Shown: positions 24,435 through 32,744, counted from the stretch's first letter. The stretch is DNA of 41,897 nucleotides from Actinomycetes bacterium (GCA_021792405.1 JAJYUU010000021.1:1-41897); one strand, 5' to 3'. Program-made: numbers and translations. Notes: generated from the sequence alone by a model not told the origin.

Positions 24435-26042
24435 GTGACGGCAGTGGCAACGGACTCCAAGCACCACAGGAACCCCTGGGCCATCCTGCTGGTGGTCTCG
24501 CTCGGGTTCTTCATGACCCTGCTCGACCTGACGATCGTCAACATCGCGATCCCGAACATGATCTCGAAGCTGCACGCCTCGCTCGACGACATCCTGTGGG
24601 TCATTAACGCCTACGCCCTGGTGCTGGCGGTACTGCTCATCACCTGCGGGCGCCTGGGCGACCTGATCGGGCAGCGCAAGCTGTTCTTTGCCGGGATTGC
24701 CGTGTTCACGCTTGCCTCAGCAGCGTGCGGCTTTGCTCCGTCGCCCGGCTTCCTCATCGGGTTCCGCGCAGTTCAGGGCCTGGGCGCCGCCATGCTGATG
24801 CCGCAGACGCTGGCTATCTTGACCATGGTCTTCCCGCCCGAGCGCCGGGGTGCTGCGTTCGGAGTCTGGGGCGCGGTCGCGGGAGTGGCAACGATTGCGG
24901 GCCCGACCCTGGGTGGCCTGCTGGTCACGGCGTTCGACTGGCGCTACATCTTCTTCATCAACGTGCCGATCGGCGCGATCGTGCTAGTGCTCACCATGGT
25001 CCTCATCCCGGATCTGCGCACCGGTCGCCGGCACAGCTTCGATATCACCGGCGTGACGCTGGCAAGCCTGTCCTTGCTCGCGATCTGCTACGCGCTTGTC
25101 GAAGGGCAGAAATACAACTGGGGCACGATTACCTCGTTCATCTCCATCCCGCTGCTGCTGGGAGTCGGCTTCGTGCTGCTCGGCCTGTTCCTGTATCTCC
25201 AGGCCAGGAGCCAGGACGGAGAGCCGCTGGTGCCGTTCTCCCTGTTCAGGGACCGGAACTACGCGCTGATGAATATGGTGTCCGGCTTCATCGCGATCGG
25301 CATGCTGGGAATCTTCCTGCCGTTCTCGATCTACCTGCAGTCCGTCCTCGGCTTCTCGGCGCTGAAGGCGGGACTCACAATGGCGCCCGCATCCGTGGTC
25401 TCGATGTTCGTGGCACCGGTGGCTGGCCGGATGTCCGACCGGATTGGCGGCAAGTACATCCTGGTAACCGGGCTCCTGCTGTTCGCCGGGGGCATGGGCG
25501 CGATCGCGTTCATCGCGCAGACTAACTCGGCCTGGTATGACTTCCTCGCACCGCAGTTCGTTGCGGGCATCGGAATCGGCTGCACGTTCGCGCCGTTGAC
25601 CACGATCGCGATGCGGAACGTTAACCCGATGATGGCCGGTGCCGCCTCGGGCGTCTTCAACACCACCCGCCAGATAGGTACCGTGATCGGCACCGCTGGC
25701 GTCGGCGCACTGCTGCAGAACCGCCTGATCGCCGGCTTCACGGCACAAGTGCAGCAGCGCGCCGCAGACCTGCCCGCGGCGGCCCGCGACAAGCTCGTAA
25801 CCGGATTCCAGTCCGCGGCCAAGGGCGGCCTCGAGGTGGGGTCGGGAGCGCGCACCTCAGGACTGGGGGGCGAGATCTTCACGCACGGGTTCGTCGAGGC
25901 CATGAGGCCGACGATCCTGGTGCCGATCATGTTTCTCGTCGCCGCGGCACTGAGCTGCCTGCTGGTCAGGCGGCAGCCCACCGTCGGCAGCAGCGGCCAG
26001 GTGTCCGGAGCGTCCGAGCCGGCTGCAACCGCGGCCGGGTAA
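24435..26042 (+). CDS. MFS drug exporter, DHA2/EmrB-QacA family
   Basis: 535 aa from the GTG at 24435, preceded by AGGGGAGGA 5 nt upstream; the frame opens earlier but without coding character. About 14 membrane helices are visible, as in DHA2 drug:proton antiporters. Motifs: LLDLTIVNIAIPNM in helix 1 (family motif D1), GRLGDLIGQRKLF (motif A), FRAVQGLGAAMLMPQTLAI, and the antiporter motif C-like GVWGAVAGVATIAGPTLGGLL. The C-terminal cytoplasmic tail is Ala/Ser-rich. Substrate unknown. Divergent from the SDR gene across a 213-nt gap; no regulator gene is adjacent. Confidence 0.92.
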   Translation: MTAVATDSKHHRNPWAILLVVSLGFFMTLLDLTIVNIAIPNMISKLHASLDDILWVINAYALVLAVLLITCGRLGDLIGQRKLFFAGIAVFTLASAACGFAPSPGFLIGFRAVQGLGAAMLMPQTLAILTMVFPPERRGAAFGVWGAVAGVATIAGPTLGGLLVTAFDWRYIFFINVPIGAIVLVLTMVLIPDLRTGRRHSFDITGVTLASLSLLAICYALVEGQKYNWGTITSFISIPLLLGVGFVLLGLFLYLQARSQDGEPLVPFSLFRDRNYALMNMVSGFIAIGMLGIFLPFSIYLQSVLGFSALKAGLTMAPASVVSMFVAPVAGRMSDRIGGKYILVTGLLLFAGGMGAIAFIAQTNSAWYDFLAPQFVAGIGIGCTFAPLTTIAMRNVNPMMAGAASGVFNTTRQIGTVIGTAGVGALLQNRLIAGFTAQVQQRAADLPAAARDKLVTGFQSAAKGGLEVGSGARTSGLGGEIFTHGFVEAMRPTILVPIMFLVAAALSCLLVRRQPTVGSSGQVSGASEPAATAAG

Positions 26043-26289
26043 CTGCCCAGCTGACCTTCATCGTTAGCTTCAATGCGCTGCCGTCATACGGCTCGGCCAG
26101 CTTGTCACGTTCCATGGCGCGCTGAGAGGCACCGTCTACACGAAGTACTTCGGAAAGTCGAGCCGCACTAGGCCGCTCTTGAGCTGCCTGCAAGAGTCCA
26201 GGTCTGTACAGGTCTGTACGAGTGGCGGGTTGGCCGCGTCGACCAGTGCCGCGGTTCGGCTGGGTGAACTGTCGTGGCAGTGTGCCCGA
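26043..26289. other. Intergenic region between exporter and vapC
   Basis: 247 nt between convergent genes. Short open frames on both strands look like noise. No clear hairpin or repeat seen. Confidence 0.5.
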
Positions 26290-26694
26290 TCATGACGATC
26301 CCACCTGCTCTATCGCGCAGCGAAGACCTGGCGTTCTCGCTAGCCGCGCGTCTGCGGTCAGGAGCGGAAGTGCCAGCGCAGCCGCGAGTGCGACATACAG
26401 AGCGTCATAGAAGCTCGCGTGCTGGCGCAGAGCCCATGCGGCACCAGCCAGCGCGCCAGTCATCTGATGACGATGGTCGATGAGCGGTCCGCTCAGGTGC
26501 AGGAGTGCTTCGGCGTCGGTCGCCGCGAGGTCGCCGCGCAGGACATGCCGACGCAGTACGTTCCCTACCTCAGCATCGATGAGGTGCGGCGCGTGGCACA
26601 CCTCGGAAGAAAGGCGCCGCCGCAGGTCCACGGCCTTGGCCGACGTCCCGAGGAGGGCGAGGACCATGGCGGAGGTGTCAATGACCAGAGCCAC
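26290..26694 (-). CDS. vapC: PIN-domain ribonuclease toxin (VapC family)
   Basis: 134 aa, GTG start at 26694. The PIN fold acidic residues are in place: Asp6 in VIDTSAMV, Glu42 in DAEVGNVL, Asp97 in FYDALYVALA and Asp115 in LTADARLAR. VapC toxins are Mg-dependent RNases that cut tRNA or rRNA and stop translation when unpaired from the antitoxin. The start is 11 nt behind the end of the antitoxin gene, in the usual antitoxin-first order. All four catalytic acids are kept, so it is probably active. Confidence 0.92.
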   Translation of the reverse strand: MALVIDTSAMVLALLGTSAKAVDLRRRLSSEVCHAPHLIDAEVGNVLRRHVLRGDLAATDAEALLHLSGPLIDHRHQMTGALAGAAWALRQHASFYDALYVALAAALALPLLTADARLARTPGLRCAIEQVGSS

Positions 26695-26705
26695 GAGACG
26701 GCGCG

Positions 26706-26942
26706 TCAGCGGCGCTCAGCGGCCAGGTCGGCGACGACGGAGGCGGCCTCCGGCTCAGGCGTACTGGCCTTCCTCAGGACTGCCTCGATCTGCTCGACCG
26801 CTTCTTCCTTGGTGGGTCGCTTGGCGAGGTTCATGATCTGATCGTGCATGTATGCCTGCATCGACTGCCCTTTCCGCCGTGCCCGTCGGCGGAGTACCTC
26901 GTAGAGGTCTTCCGGGATCTCCCGGACCTGAATCGTCGCCAT
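26706..26942 (-). CDS. vapB: Ribbon-helix-helix antitoxin (FitA/VapB type)
   Basis: 78 aa. The N-terminus MATIQVREIPEDLYEVLRRRARRKGQSMQAYMHDQIMNLA is a FitA-like ribbon-helix-helix DNA-binding motif; the acidic and Ala-rich C-terminal half would wrap the toxin. It lies immediately before vapC. There is no Shine-Dalgarno before the ATG: the preceding bases are a TAAAAT -10-like box and an AGCGCT repeat. The mRNA is therefore probably leaderless, and the antitoxin-toxin complex likely represses through the AGCGCT boxes. Confidence 0.92.
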   Translation of the reverse strand: MATIQVREIPEDLYEVLRRRARRKGQSMQAYMHDQIMNLAKRPTKEEAVEQIEAVLRKASTPEPEAASVVADLAAERR

Positions 26943-26968
26943 AGCGCTATTTTAGCGCTGTAGCGCTA
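26942..26968 (-). promoter_or_regulatory. vapBC promoter/operator with three AGCGCT boxes
   Basis: Three copies of the palindrome AGCGCT at 26943-26948, 26954-26959 and 26962-26967; the outer two extend to TAGCGCTA. On the minus strand a TAAAAT box (26949-26954) ends 6 nt before the vapB ATG, which would place transcription start at or beside the start codon. The array overlaps this box, fitting autorepression. Confidence 0.65.
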
Positions 26969-27085
26969 GTAATGCTACGCGGTCGAGCTTCGGAACCGCC
27001 AAGGCTGGCACGTCCAGCAGACCCGACCGGGACTCTTCCGCTGGACAACCCCGGCAGGCCGCACCTGCCAGACCGAACCCGACAC

Positions 27086-28516
27086 CTACCCAGCCTGAGC
27101 AACCCCGGCACGGTTGACAGCGACCAGTTCAGAATCCCAGTCGCTACCCGGCCCGGATGCAACCGGCACGGATGCAACCGGCACGGATGCAACCGGCACG
27201 GCCTCGAACGGGAACCGGTCAGCGAACGCCGGGCGCAGGTCCGTGAGCCAGACCGCATCGGGATCGTAATCGGCGAAGAACGGGCGCCTGACGAGGGAGG
27301 GATCCCGCGACTGGATCATGTGCAGCACGAAGACCTTCCGACCGGCGATCTCCGCTACGCCGTCGACGCATACCTTTCCCGGGGTGGCCGACATCGACGG
27401 GCCCCGGACCGTCCGGCACAGGCCGGAGACCGTGCTGTAAGCATCCCGGAAGATCTCGACAGCGCGCGCCAGCGGTACGGCGAAGTAGCCCTGCGGTCCG
27501 GTATCGCGCTCGACGAACATGTAGTAAGGCACCATGCCGAGCCGTAGCTGCGCGCGCCACATTCGCGACCAGCACTCGGCATCGTCGTTGATGCTCCTGA
27601 TCAGCGGCGCCTGAGTACGGATTATGGCACCAGCCGAGCGGATCCGGCGGACGGCGGCACCGACAAGAACCGGCTCAAGCTCGCGCGGATGGGAGAAATG
27701 CGTCATCAGAGCCAGGGTCTTCCCGGCGGCACTGACGTCCTCGAACAGCCGGAGAGTGTCGTCGGCATCTGGGTCAGTCACGAAGCGCTGCGGCCAGTAG
27801 GAGAGCGACTTGGTGCCGATCCGGATTGATTCGAGGTGCTCAAGGCCAGGCCCGAGCAGGGGCTCTAGATACCTTCGCAGCACCGCGGCGCCCATAATCA
27901 TCGGGTCGCCGCCGGTCACGAGAACGCTGGTGACCTGCTTATGTGATCGCAGGTATGCGGTGACCCTGGCCATATCGTCGGTCGCGATCTTCAGGTCAGG
28001 CTCCCCGACGAACTGCGCCCAGCGGAAACAGTACGTGCAGTATGCGTGGCATGTCTGACCCTGTTTGGGGAAGACGAGGACAGTCTCGGGGTACTTGTGC
28101 TGCACACCCGGCAGCGGGTCGTCAGCCAGAGCCGGCGTGTTCAGGGCAAGCTGGCCGGCCGGGTGCGGATTCAGGCGCATTCGGACGGCATGCGCCGCAC
28201 CCTGAATCTCTTCGTCAGGCGCGCCGCGTGACAGCATCGCCGCGATCGGACCCACGTCTTCCGCCGGCAGCATGTCAGCTTGCGGGAAGACGAGACGGTA
28301 AATCGGATCTTCAGGCGCAGCTGACCAGTCGATCAGCGAGTCAAGCACGTAGTCATTAGTGCGGAACGGCAATACGGTCGCCACCGCCCTGACGGCCAGC
28401 CGCTCGGCATCGCTGAGCCCGGCCCTGGACGTCAGCTGGTCGAGGTGCTTGGCACTGTATGCACGGAATCTGCGGCCCTGAGCGGGCACAACTGGCAAAA
28501 GCTGCTGAACGCTCAT
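27086..28516 (-). CDS. KamA-family radical SAM protein (lysine 2,3-aminomutase-like)
   Basis: 476 aa from the ATG at 28516, which has a strong GGAGGGAG 4 nt upstream. The radical SAM cluster motif CHAYCTYC (Cys156, Cys160, Cys163) sits in VFPKQGQTCHAYCTYCFRW, as in lysine 2,3-aminomutases. Further KamA-like blocks are VTSVLVTGGDPMIM, ALMTHFSHPRELEP and IRTQAPLIRSINDD. Known members move the alpha-amino group of lysine (or glutamate) to the beta position using PLP; the E. coli relative EpmB acts on lysine for EF-P modification. Substrate here is not known, and no beta-lysine acetyltransferase, ligase or EF-P gene is adjacent. The C-terminus has three VPVAS repeats. The leader upstream may fold into a structured RNA. 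Confidence 0.85.
   Translation of the reverse strand: MSVQQLLPVVPAQGRRFRAYSAKHLDQLTSRAGLSDAERLAVRAVATVLPFRTNDYVLDSLIDWSAAPEDPIYRLVFPQADMLPAEDVGPIAAMLSRGAPDEEIQGAAHAVRMRLNPHPAGQLALNTPALADDPLPGVQHKYPETVLVFPKQGQTCHAYCTYCFRWAQFVGEPDLKIATDDMARVTAYLRSHKQVTSVLVTGGDPMIMGAAVLRRYLEPLLGPGLEHLESIRIGTKSLSYWPQRFVTDPDADDTLRLFEDVSAAGKTLALMTHFSHPRELEPVLVGAAVRRIRSAGAIIRTQAPLIRSINDDAECWSRMWRAQLRLGMVPYYMFVERDTGPQGYFAVPLARAVEIFRDAYSTVSGLCRTVRGPSMSATPGKVCVDGVAEIAGRKVFVLHMIQSRDPSLVRRPFFADYDPDAVWLTDLRPAFADRFPFEAVPVASVPVASVPVASGPGSDWDSELVAVNRAGVAQAG
27154..27198. repeat. Three exact 15-nt tandem repeats in the 3' part of the KamA-like gene
   Basis: Units at 27154-27168, 27169-27183 and 27184-27198 encode VPVAS repeats near the protein C-terminus. 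A likely slippage tract outside the catalytic core. Confidence 0.9.
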
Positions 28517-28560
28517 GCAACTCCCTCCGGCCGCCCGCGACCGCGGCAGCCTGGCTGTTC

Positions 28561-28582
28561 GCATGATCTCCCCGTGTCATGC
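28561..28582 (-). promoter_or_regulatory. Small hairpin in the leader of the KamA-like gene
   Basis: Perfect 6-bp arms GCATGA (28561-28566) and TCATGC (28577-28582) around a 10-nt loop, about 45 nt before the start codon. Confidence 0.4.
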
Positions 28583-28603
28583 CACCCGTATGGCGTACTG
28601 CTA

Positions 28604-28679
28604 ACTTCTCTGTGCCCGGTCCCGCCGTCTGAGACGCGATCCGGGGCTGTGGCGTTACCGCCATGCCGGCTAAAGAAGT
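28604..28679 (-). ncRNA. Candidate structured leader RNA of the KamA-like gene
   Basis: On the minus strand, a closing stem ACTTCT/AGAAGT (28674-28679 with 28604-28609) encloses two hairpins. One is TGGCG-GTAA-CGCCA (28650-28663) with a GNRA-type tetraloop, flanked by CCGG boxes that can extend it. The other is CGTC-TCA-GACG (28626-28636). The structure ends 88 nt before the start codon. No known riboswitch class fits convincingly. Confidence 0.35.
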
Positions 28680-29091
28680 AACGATTAAGAAACGCTTAGC
28701 AGCCGCCAAGGGTTGCGTGACAGACCGCTCAACTTCCCAATCGCCCCTTCTTCCCCGCGGGTCCCACGCCGGGATGCCGGTCTACCCGCTGACATTAGCC
28801 CGAAACGCACCATCTGGCCCCAGCAGTCGGAGCAATCCAGCCTGACCTGCTCTTGTGCGCGGCGTCTGCCCAGATGGGCCTGCGCAGTGAGAAGCTAGGC
28901 GGCATGCAGGACACCGGGGGGGTGGCGCGCTGAACCGGCCGGCGGAGTTTTCTGCCAACGGCACGCAACCAAACGGCGGCGGGCAACTGGCCGACCGCGA
29001 CCATGCTGGCGGGGAGCAGGCCGCCCGGCAGCAGGTTGCCGCCCGCCAGCAGACCGCCGCCGGAGAACCGGCCTCCGCTCATGGCGAACTC
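28680..29091. other. Intergenic region before plsX-like gene
   Basis: About 410 nt between divergent genes. A TTGGCG-N16-TAATCG stretch pointing left (about 28683-28710) could be the promoter of the KamA-like gene. The frame of the plsX-like gene is open back to 28891 without ATG or GTG; only a CTG at 28930 could start an extension. No other gene seen. Confidence 0.4.
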
Positions 29092-30132
29092 GTGGCCCGG
29101 CCCCTGACGATCGCCATCGATGCCATGGGAGGCGACCACGCGCCGGAGGAGATCGTGGCCGGAGCCGTCGCGGCGAGCCGGGACCTCGGTATCCGCATCG
29201 CCCTAGCCGGGCGGCCAAATCTGATCAGGCCGCTGCTTGCCAAGGCGGGCCCGGCGCCGAACGTCTACATCGAGGCGGCTGAGGAATCCATCGCAATGGG
29301 CGAAGGCGCGCTGGCGAGCTGGCGCCGGCCCCGGTCGAGCATCGCCGTCGCATGTCAGCTGGTCCGGCGGGGTCAGGCGGACGCCGTCATCTCAGCCGGC
29401 TCTACGGCAGCCATTGTGGCCACCGCCCAGATACGGCTACGGCCGCTGCCTGGTGTCGGCCGGCCCGCGCTGGCAGTCGCATTGCCGACCCGGCCGCACC
29501 CGACGGTGCTGATCGACGCTGGGGCGATTGCCGATCCCAAGCCAGAGATGCTCGTCCAGTTTGCCCAACTCGGCGTGGCCTATGCCGAGGTCGCCCACGG
29601 CATCGCCAAACCGCGGGTCGGCTTGCTGACCATCGGCGCCGAACCCGGTAAGGGCAACAAGCTCGCCAGGCGCGGTCATGAGCTGCTGAACAGCGACCCG
29701 CCGCACGGCGGTATGCCGATCAGCTTCGCCGGCAACGTGGAAGGCAACGATCTGCTAGCGGGCCGAGTCGACGTGATAGTCACCGACGGCTTCACCGGCA
29801 ACGTCGCGCTCAAGACCCTGGAGGGTACGGCAAGCTACTCTGCTGCGCAGTTCAGGGCGGCCATCACCAGTTCCGCTGTCGCCCGGTTCGGTGCCATCCT
29901 CCAGCGCCGCGCGCTGCACCAGATGTCTGAGAGATTCGATTCCGAGACCTACGGCGGCGCCGCGCTGCTGGGCCTTGAGGCGACGATCGTGATCGCGCAC
30001 GGCGCGGTAACAGCCCGCGGTGCTGCGGCAGCATGCAAACTAGCCGCGGAGCTGACCGAGCGGCGCATAACCGAGCGCATCAGGGAGAGACTCGGTCCGA
30101 GCCGGGCCGGCCACTTCTTGCGCCGCCCGTGA
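29092..30132 (+). CDS. plsX: PlsX-like phosphate acyltransferase, divergent copy
   Basis: 346 aa from a GTG at 29092. PlsX makes acyl-phosphate from acyl-ACP and phosphate for phosphatidic acid synthesis at the membrane. The N-terminus LTIAIDAMGGDHAPEEIVAGAV and FAGNVEGNDLL/DVIVTDGFTGNVALKTLEG are clearly PlsX. Other conserved blocks are changed: SAGNTGA reads SAGSTAA, GANVDCKPE reads GAIADPKPE, and the GEEEGKGN loop reads GAEPGKGN. Standard plsX genes lie with rpmF, acpP and rnc; none of these is here. It may be a second, specialised copy. No good Shine-Dalgarno precedes the GTG, so the start is tentative. argS follows 63 nt downstream. Confidence 0.82.
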   Translation: MARPLTIAIDAMGGDHAPEEIVAGAVAASRDLGIRIALAGRPNLIRPLLAKAGPAPNVYIEAAEESIAMGEGALASWRRPRSSIAVACQLVRRGQADAVISAGSTAAIVATAQIRLRPLPGVGRPALAVALPTRPHPTVLIDAGAIADPKPEMLVQFAQLGVAYAEVAHGIAKPRVGLLTIGAEPGKGNKLARRGHELLNSDPPHGGMPISFAGNVEGNDLLAGRVDVIVTDGFTGNVALKTLEGTASYSAAQFRAAITSSAVARFGAILQRRALHQMSERFDSETYGGAALLGLEATIVIAHGAVTARGAAAACKLAAELTERRITERIRERLGPSRAGHFLRRP

Positions 30133-30195
30133 TGGCGGCCGCCGGCACAGTCCGGCTGCCCAGATAACCGCTGGACGGGCCGGTAGACTACTCAG

Positions 30196-31971
30196 ATGAC
30201 AGACCCGGAGGCAGCGCTCGGCTCGCTAGTGCAGAAGGCGCTGGCTGCTGAGTTTGGCGCCGGGTACGCGAGCACCGACCCGCTCATCCGGCCGTCCGGG
30301 TTCGCGGACTTCCAGGCCAACGTCGCCATGTCGTTGTCGAAACCGCTTCGCCGCAGCCCGCGGGACATCGCCGGGGACATAGCGGACCGGCTGACCAGCG
30401 CGTCGGCGGTGGCAGCGGCGGGAGCCGTGGCGGTGGGGGCGGGGGCGGCGAAGGCGGTGGCGAAGGCCGAGGTCAGCGGCCCGGGCTTCATCAACATCAC
30501 ACTGGCCGACGACTGGATAGCCGCGCAGTCCGCACAGCAACTCGCCGACCCGAGGCTGGGCGTCGCGCCGGCCGAGCACCGACAGCGGGTCGTGGTCGAC
30601 TACTCGGGCCCGAACGTGGCCAAGGAACTGCACGCCGGGCACCTGCGGGCCACGTCGGTCGGCGATGCGATCGCGCGCGTGCTGGAGTACCTCGGCCACG
30701 AGGTCATCCGGGCCGCTCACCTGGGCGACTGGGGAACCCAGTTCGGCATGCTGATCGAGCACGCCCTGGAGATCGGCGAGCGGGCCACCTACGACCAGTT
30801 GGCATCGGGTGAGTTCACCGCGTTCTACCAGGCGGCGCGAGCCAAGTTCGACAGCGATCCGGCCTTCGCTGACCAGGCCCGTAAGCGGGTCGTCCAACTG
30901 CAGGCCGGCGAGCCGGACACGATCCGGCTCTGGCAGCTTCTCGTCGACGACTCGATGGAATACCTGCGGAAGATATACGCCCGGCTGAACATCACGCTGA
31001 CCGACGCGGACATGGCCCCGGAAAGCTTCTACAACTCGATGCTCGGCGACGTCTGTGACGAACTGGAGCGCCGCGGCATCGCGGTCATGAGCGACGGGGC
31101 GCTGTGCGCGTTCCCGCCGGGCTTCACCGGCCGGGACGGGAAGCCGGTTCCCCTCATGCTGCGCAAGAGCGACGGCGGCTACGGCTACGACAGCACCGAC
31201 GCGGCCGCGATCAGGTACCGGCTGACCGAGATCGGCGTCACCCGGATCATCTATGTGGTCGGGGCCGAGCAGAGCCAGCACCTGCAGATGATCTTCGAGC
31301 TCGCCAGGCAGGCTGGCTGGCTGGTGCCGCCCGCCACCGCCGAGCACGCCGTGATCGGACTGATGACCGGGCCCGGCGGCCAGCGGCTGCGGACCAGGTC
31401 AGGCGAGCAGGTCAAGCTGGCAGACCTGATGGACGAGGCGGTCGACCGGGCAGCCACCGTCATCGCGGACCGGTATTCCGACCCGCTGCAGCGCAGCCAG
31501 ATCGCTGAAGCCGTCGGGATCGGCGCGCTCAAGTACGGAGATCTGTCGGTCGCGAGAGCTTCCGGTTACGTGCTTGACTTCGACCGGCTGCTGGCGCTGA
31601 CCGGCAACACCGGGCCTTACCTGCAGTACGCGACCGCACGGATCCGGTCCATTTTCGCCAGGGCGGGGCTGGACCCAGCCGATGCGGCCGGCCCGATCGC
31701 GCTGGGCGAGGTAGCGGAGCGAGCACTCGCGCTGCGGCTGCTCGGGTTCGGCCGAGCCGTCACCGACGTGGCCGCCACGGCCGAGCCGCACAAGCTCGCC
31801 GGGTATCTGTTCGAGCTTGCGAGCACGTTCACCGTGTTCTACGAGCAGTGCCCGGTGCTGTCGGCCGCCGACGAGACCCGTAGCAGTAGGCTCGCGCTCT
31901 GCGCGCTCACGCTTAACGTGCTCATGACGGGCCTTCACCTGCTGGGGATTCCGGTACCTGACCGGATGTAG
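30196..31971 (+). CDS. argS: Arginyl-tRNA synthetase
   Basis: 591 aa, class Ia aminoacyl-tRNA synthetase. The N-terminal Add-1 domain (residues 1-110) contains DFQANVAMSLSKPLRRSPRDIA and ends in GPGFINITLAD. The HIGH motif is LHAGHLRATSVGDAI within VVVDYSGPNVAKELHAGHLR, followed by HLGDWGTQFGML. As in many ArgS proteins there is no canonical KMSKS; the equivalent stretch is RLRTRSGEQVKLADLMDEA. The C-terminal DALR anticodon domain ends in LLGIPVPDRM. A run of Ala/Val/Gly near residues 70-90 is a low-complexity patch. An ATG start at 30196 fits the family N-terminus. Confidence 0.95.
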   Translation: MTDPEAALGSLVQKALAAEFGAGYASTDPLIRPSGFADFQANVAMSLSKPLRRSPRDIAGDIADRLTSASAVAAAGAVAVGAGAAKAVAKAEVSGPGFINITLADDWIAAQSAQQLADPRLGVAPAEHRQRVVVDYSGPNVAKELHAGHLRATSVGDAIARVLEYLGHEVIRAAHLGDWGTQFGMLIEHALEIGERATYDQLASGEFTAFYQAARAKFDSDPAFADQARKRVVQLQAGEPDTIRLWQLLVDDSMEYLRKIYARLNITLTDADMAPESFYNSMLGDVCDELERRGIAVMSDGALCAFPPGFTGRDGKPVPLMLRKSDGGYGYDSTDAAAIRYRLTEIGVTRIIYVVGAEQSQHLQMIFELARQAGWLVPPATAEHAVIGLMTGPGGQRLRTRSGEQVKLADLMDEAVDRAATVIADRYSDPLQRSQIAEAVGIGALKYGDLSVARASGYVLDFDRLLALTGNTGPYLQYATARIRSIFARAGLDPADAAGPIALGEVAERALALRLLGFGRAVTDVAATAEPHKLAGYLFELASTFTVFYEQCPVLSAADETRSSRLALCALTLNVLMTGLHLLGIPVPDRM

Positions 31972-32075
31972 ACGGCGCGTTCCCCGGTCTGATGGGACAT
32001 CCCTTGGGATAGTTCCCGGGAAGCTCTCAGGCACCGACCCCCGATTCCCCATGATCCGTCGGCAGACTGACTGGC

Positions 32076-32687
32076 ATGAGAAAGCCATTTTCCGCACGAG
32101 CCGACCTGGGCGATGGCCTGTCGCTCCGGTCCGGCCGCACCAAGCGAATCCTGGCATCGGCAGCTGCAAGCGCTGTCCTGCTCGGCGGCGGCACTGCCCT
32201 CGGCGTGGCCATGACCGGCGGGGCAGCTGCCGCGACCAGCGGTACCCCGGCTAGTACCAGCGCTGCGGTGCGGTCTGCCACGTCCGCGCCGCCCGACACG
32301 CGGTGCGGGAAGATCGCCGTCCGGCTCCGCCAGGCTGGGCACGGCACTGCGGCCCGCCGCCTGTCGCTGCTGTGTCACAGTCCGCTGCTCCGGCTGGCGC
32401 TGGTCGGGGGCGAATACGGCACTGTGACATTCAAGGCCAAGTCGGGGACCAGGACGCTGGCCTTCGAGCGCGGCACGCTGGAAGCGGTGTCCGGTTCCGA
32501 GGTGACCGTAATGGCTGCCGACGGCACCACCTGGACCTGGCATCTGACCTCTGCCACCGTAATCCGCAGCCAGCGGCAGAAGGTCAGCTCAGCTCGGCTC
32601 AGCAAGGGCGAGCATGTGCTTGTCGCTGGCCCGATCGTGAACGGCGCGAGTGACGCCCGGGTGATCAGGATCCGCCCGGCGAGCTAG
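32076..32687 (+). CDS. Secreted or membrane-anchored protein of unknown function (DUF5666-like)
   Basis: 203 aa. A basic N-terminus (to about residue 24) leads into a hydrophobic helix ILASAAASAVLLGGGTALGVAMTGGAAAATSG, a signal peptide or anchor with an Ala-rich possible cleavage site. A Ser/Thr/Ala linker follows. The C-terminal 100 residues form a small beta-rich domain (YGTVTFKAKSGTRTLAFERGTLEAVSGSEVTVMAADGTTWTWHLTSATVIR), with repeated turns like DUF5666 domains. Two cysteines (in DTRCGK and SLLCHS) may pair. It ends at a strong terminator just before a two-component system, so it may be its target or sensor partner. Function not known. Confidence 0.75.
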   Translation: MRKPFSARADLGDGLSLRSGRTKRILASAAASAVLLGGGTALGVAMTGGAAAATSGTPASTSAAVRSATSAPPDTRCGKIAVRLRQAGHGTAARRLSLLCHSPLLRLALVGGEYGTVTFKAKSGTRTLAFERGTLEAVSGSEVTVMAADGTTWTWHLTSATVIRSQRQKVSSARLSKGEHVLVAGPIVNGASDARVIRIRPAS

Positions 32688-32709
32688 TCGAGCTAGCGCA
32701 CGAACGCAT

Positions 32710-32744
32710 CCGGCTCCGGCAGGCCCTGTTCCTGCCGGAGCCGG
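32710..32744 (+). terminator. Strong stem-loop terminator
   Basis: Perfect 14-bp arms (32710-32723 and 32731-32744; CCGGCTCCGGCAGG paired with CCTGCCGGAGCCGG) and a 7-nt loop, 23 nt after the stop of the secreted-protein gene. No U-run, typical for high-GC actinobacteria. Confidence 0.85.

Noticed and set aside
25966-26193. 75-aa minus-strand open frame at the 3' end of the exporter gene
   Set aside because: Overlaps the exporter coding end, no motif recognised, no ribosome binding site.
27154-27198. CRISPR-like array from three 15-nt repeats
   Set aside because: No spacers; units are contiguous, in frame and coding within the KamA-like gene.
28551-28590. ykkC/guanidine riboswitch suggested by an ACACGGGGAGA string
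   Set aside because: Only the short ACACGG box matches; the other conserved parts of that riboswitch are missing.
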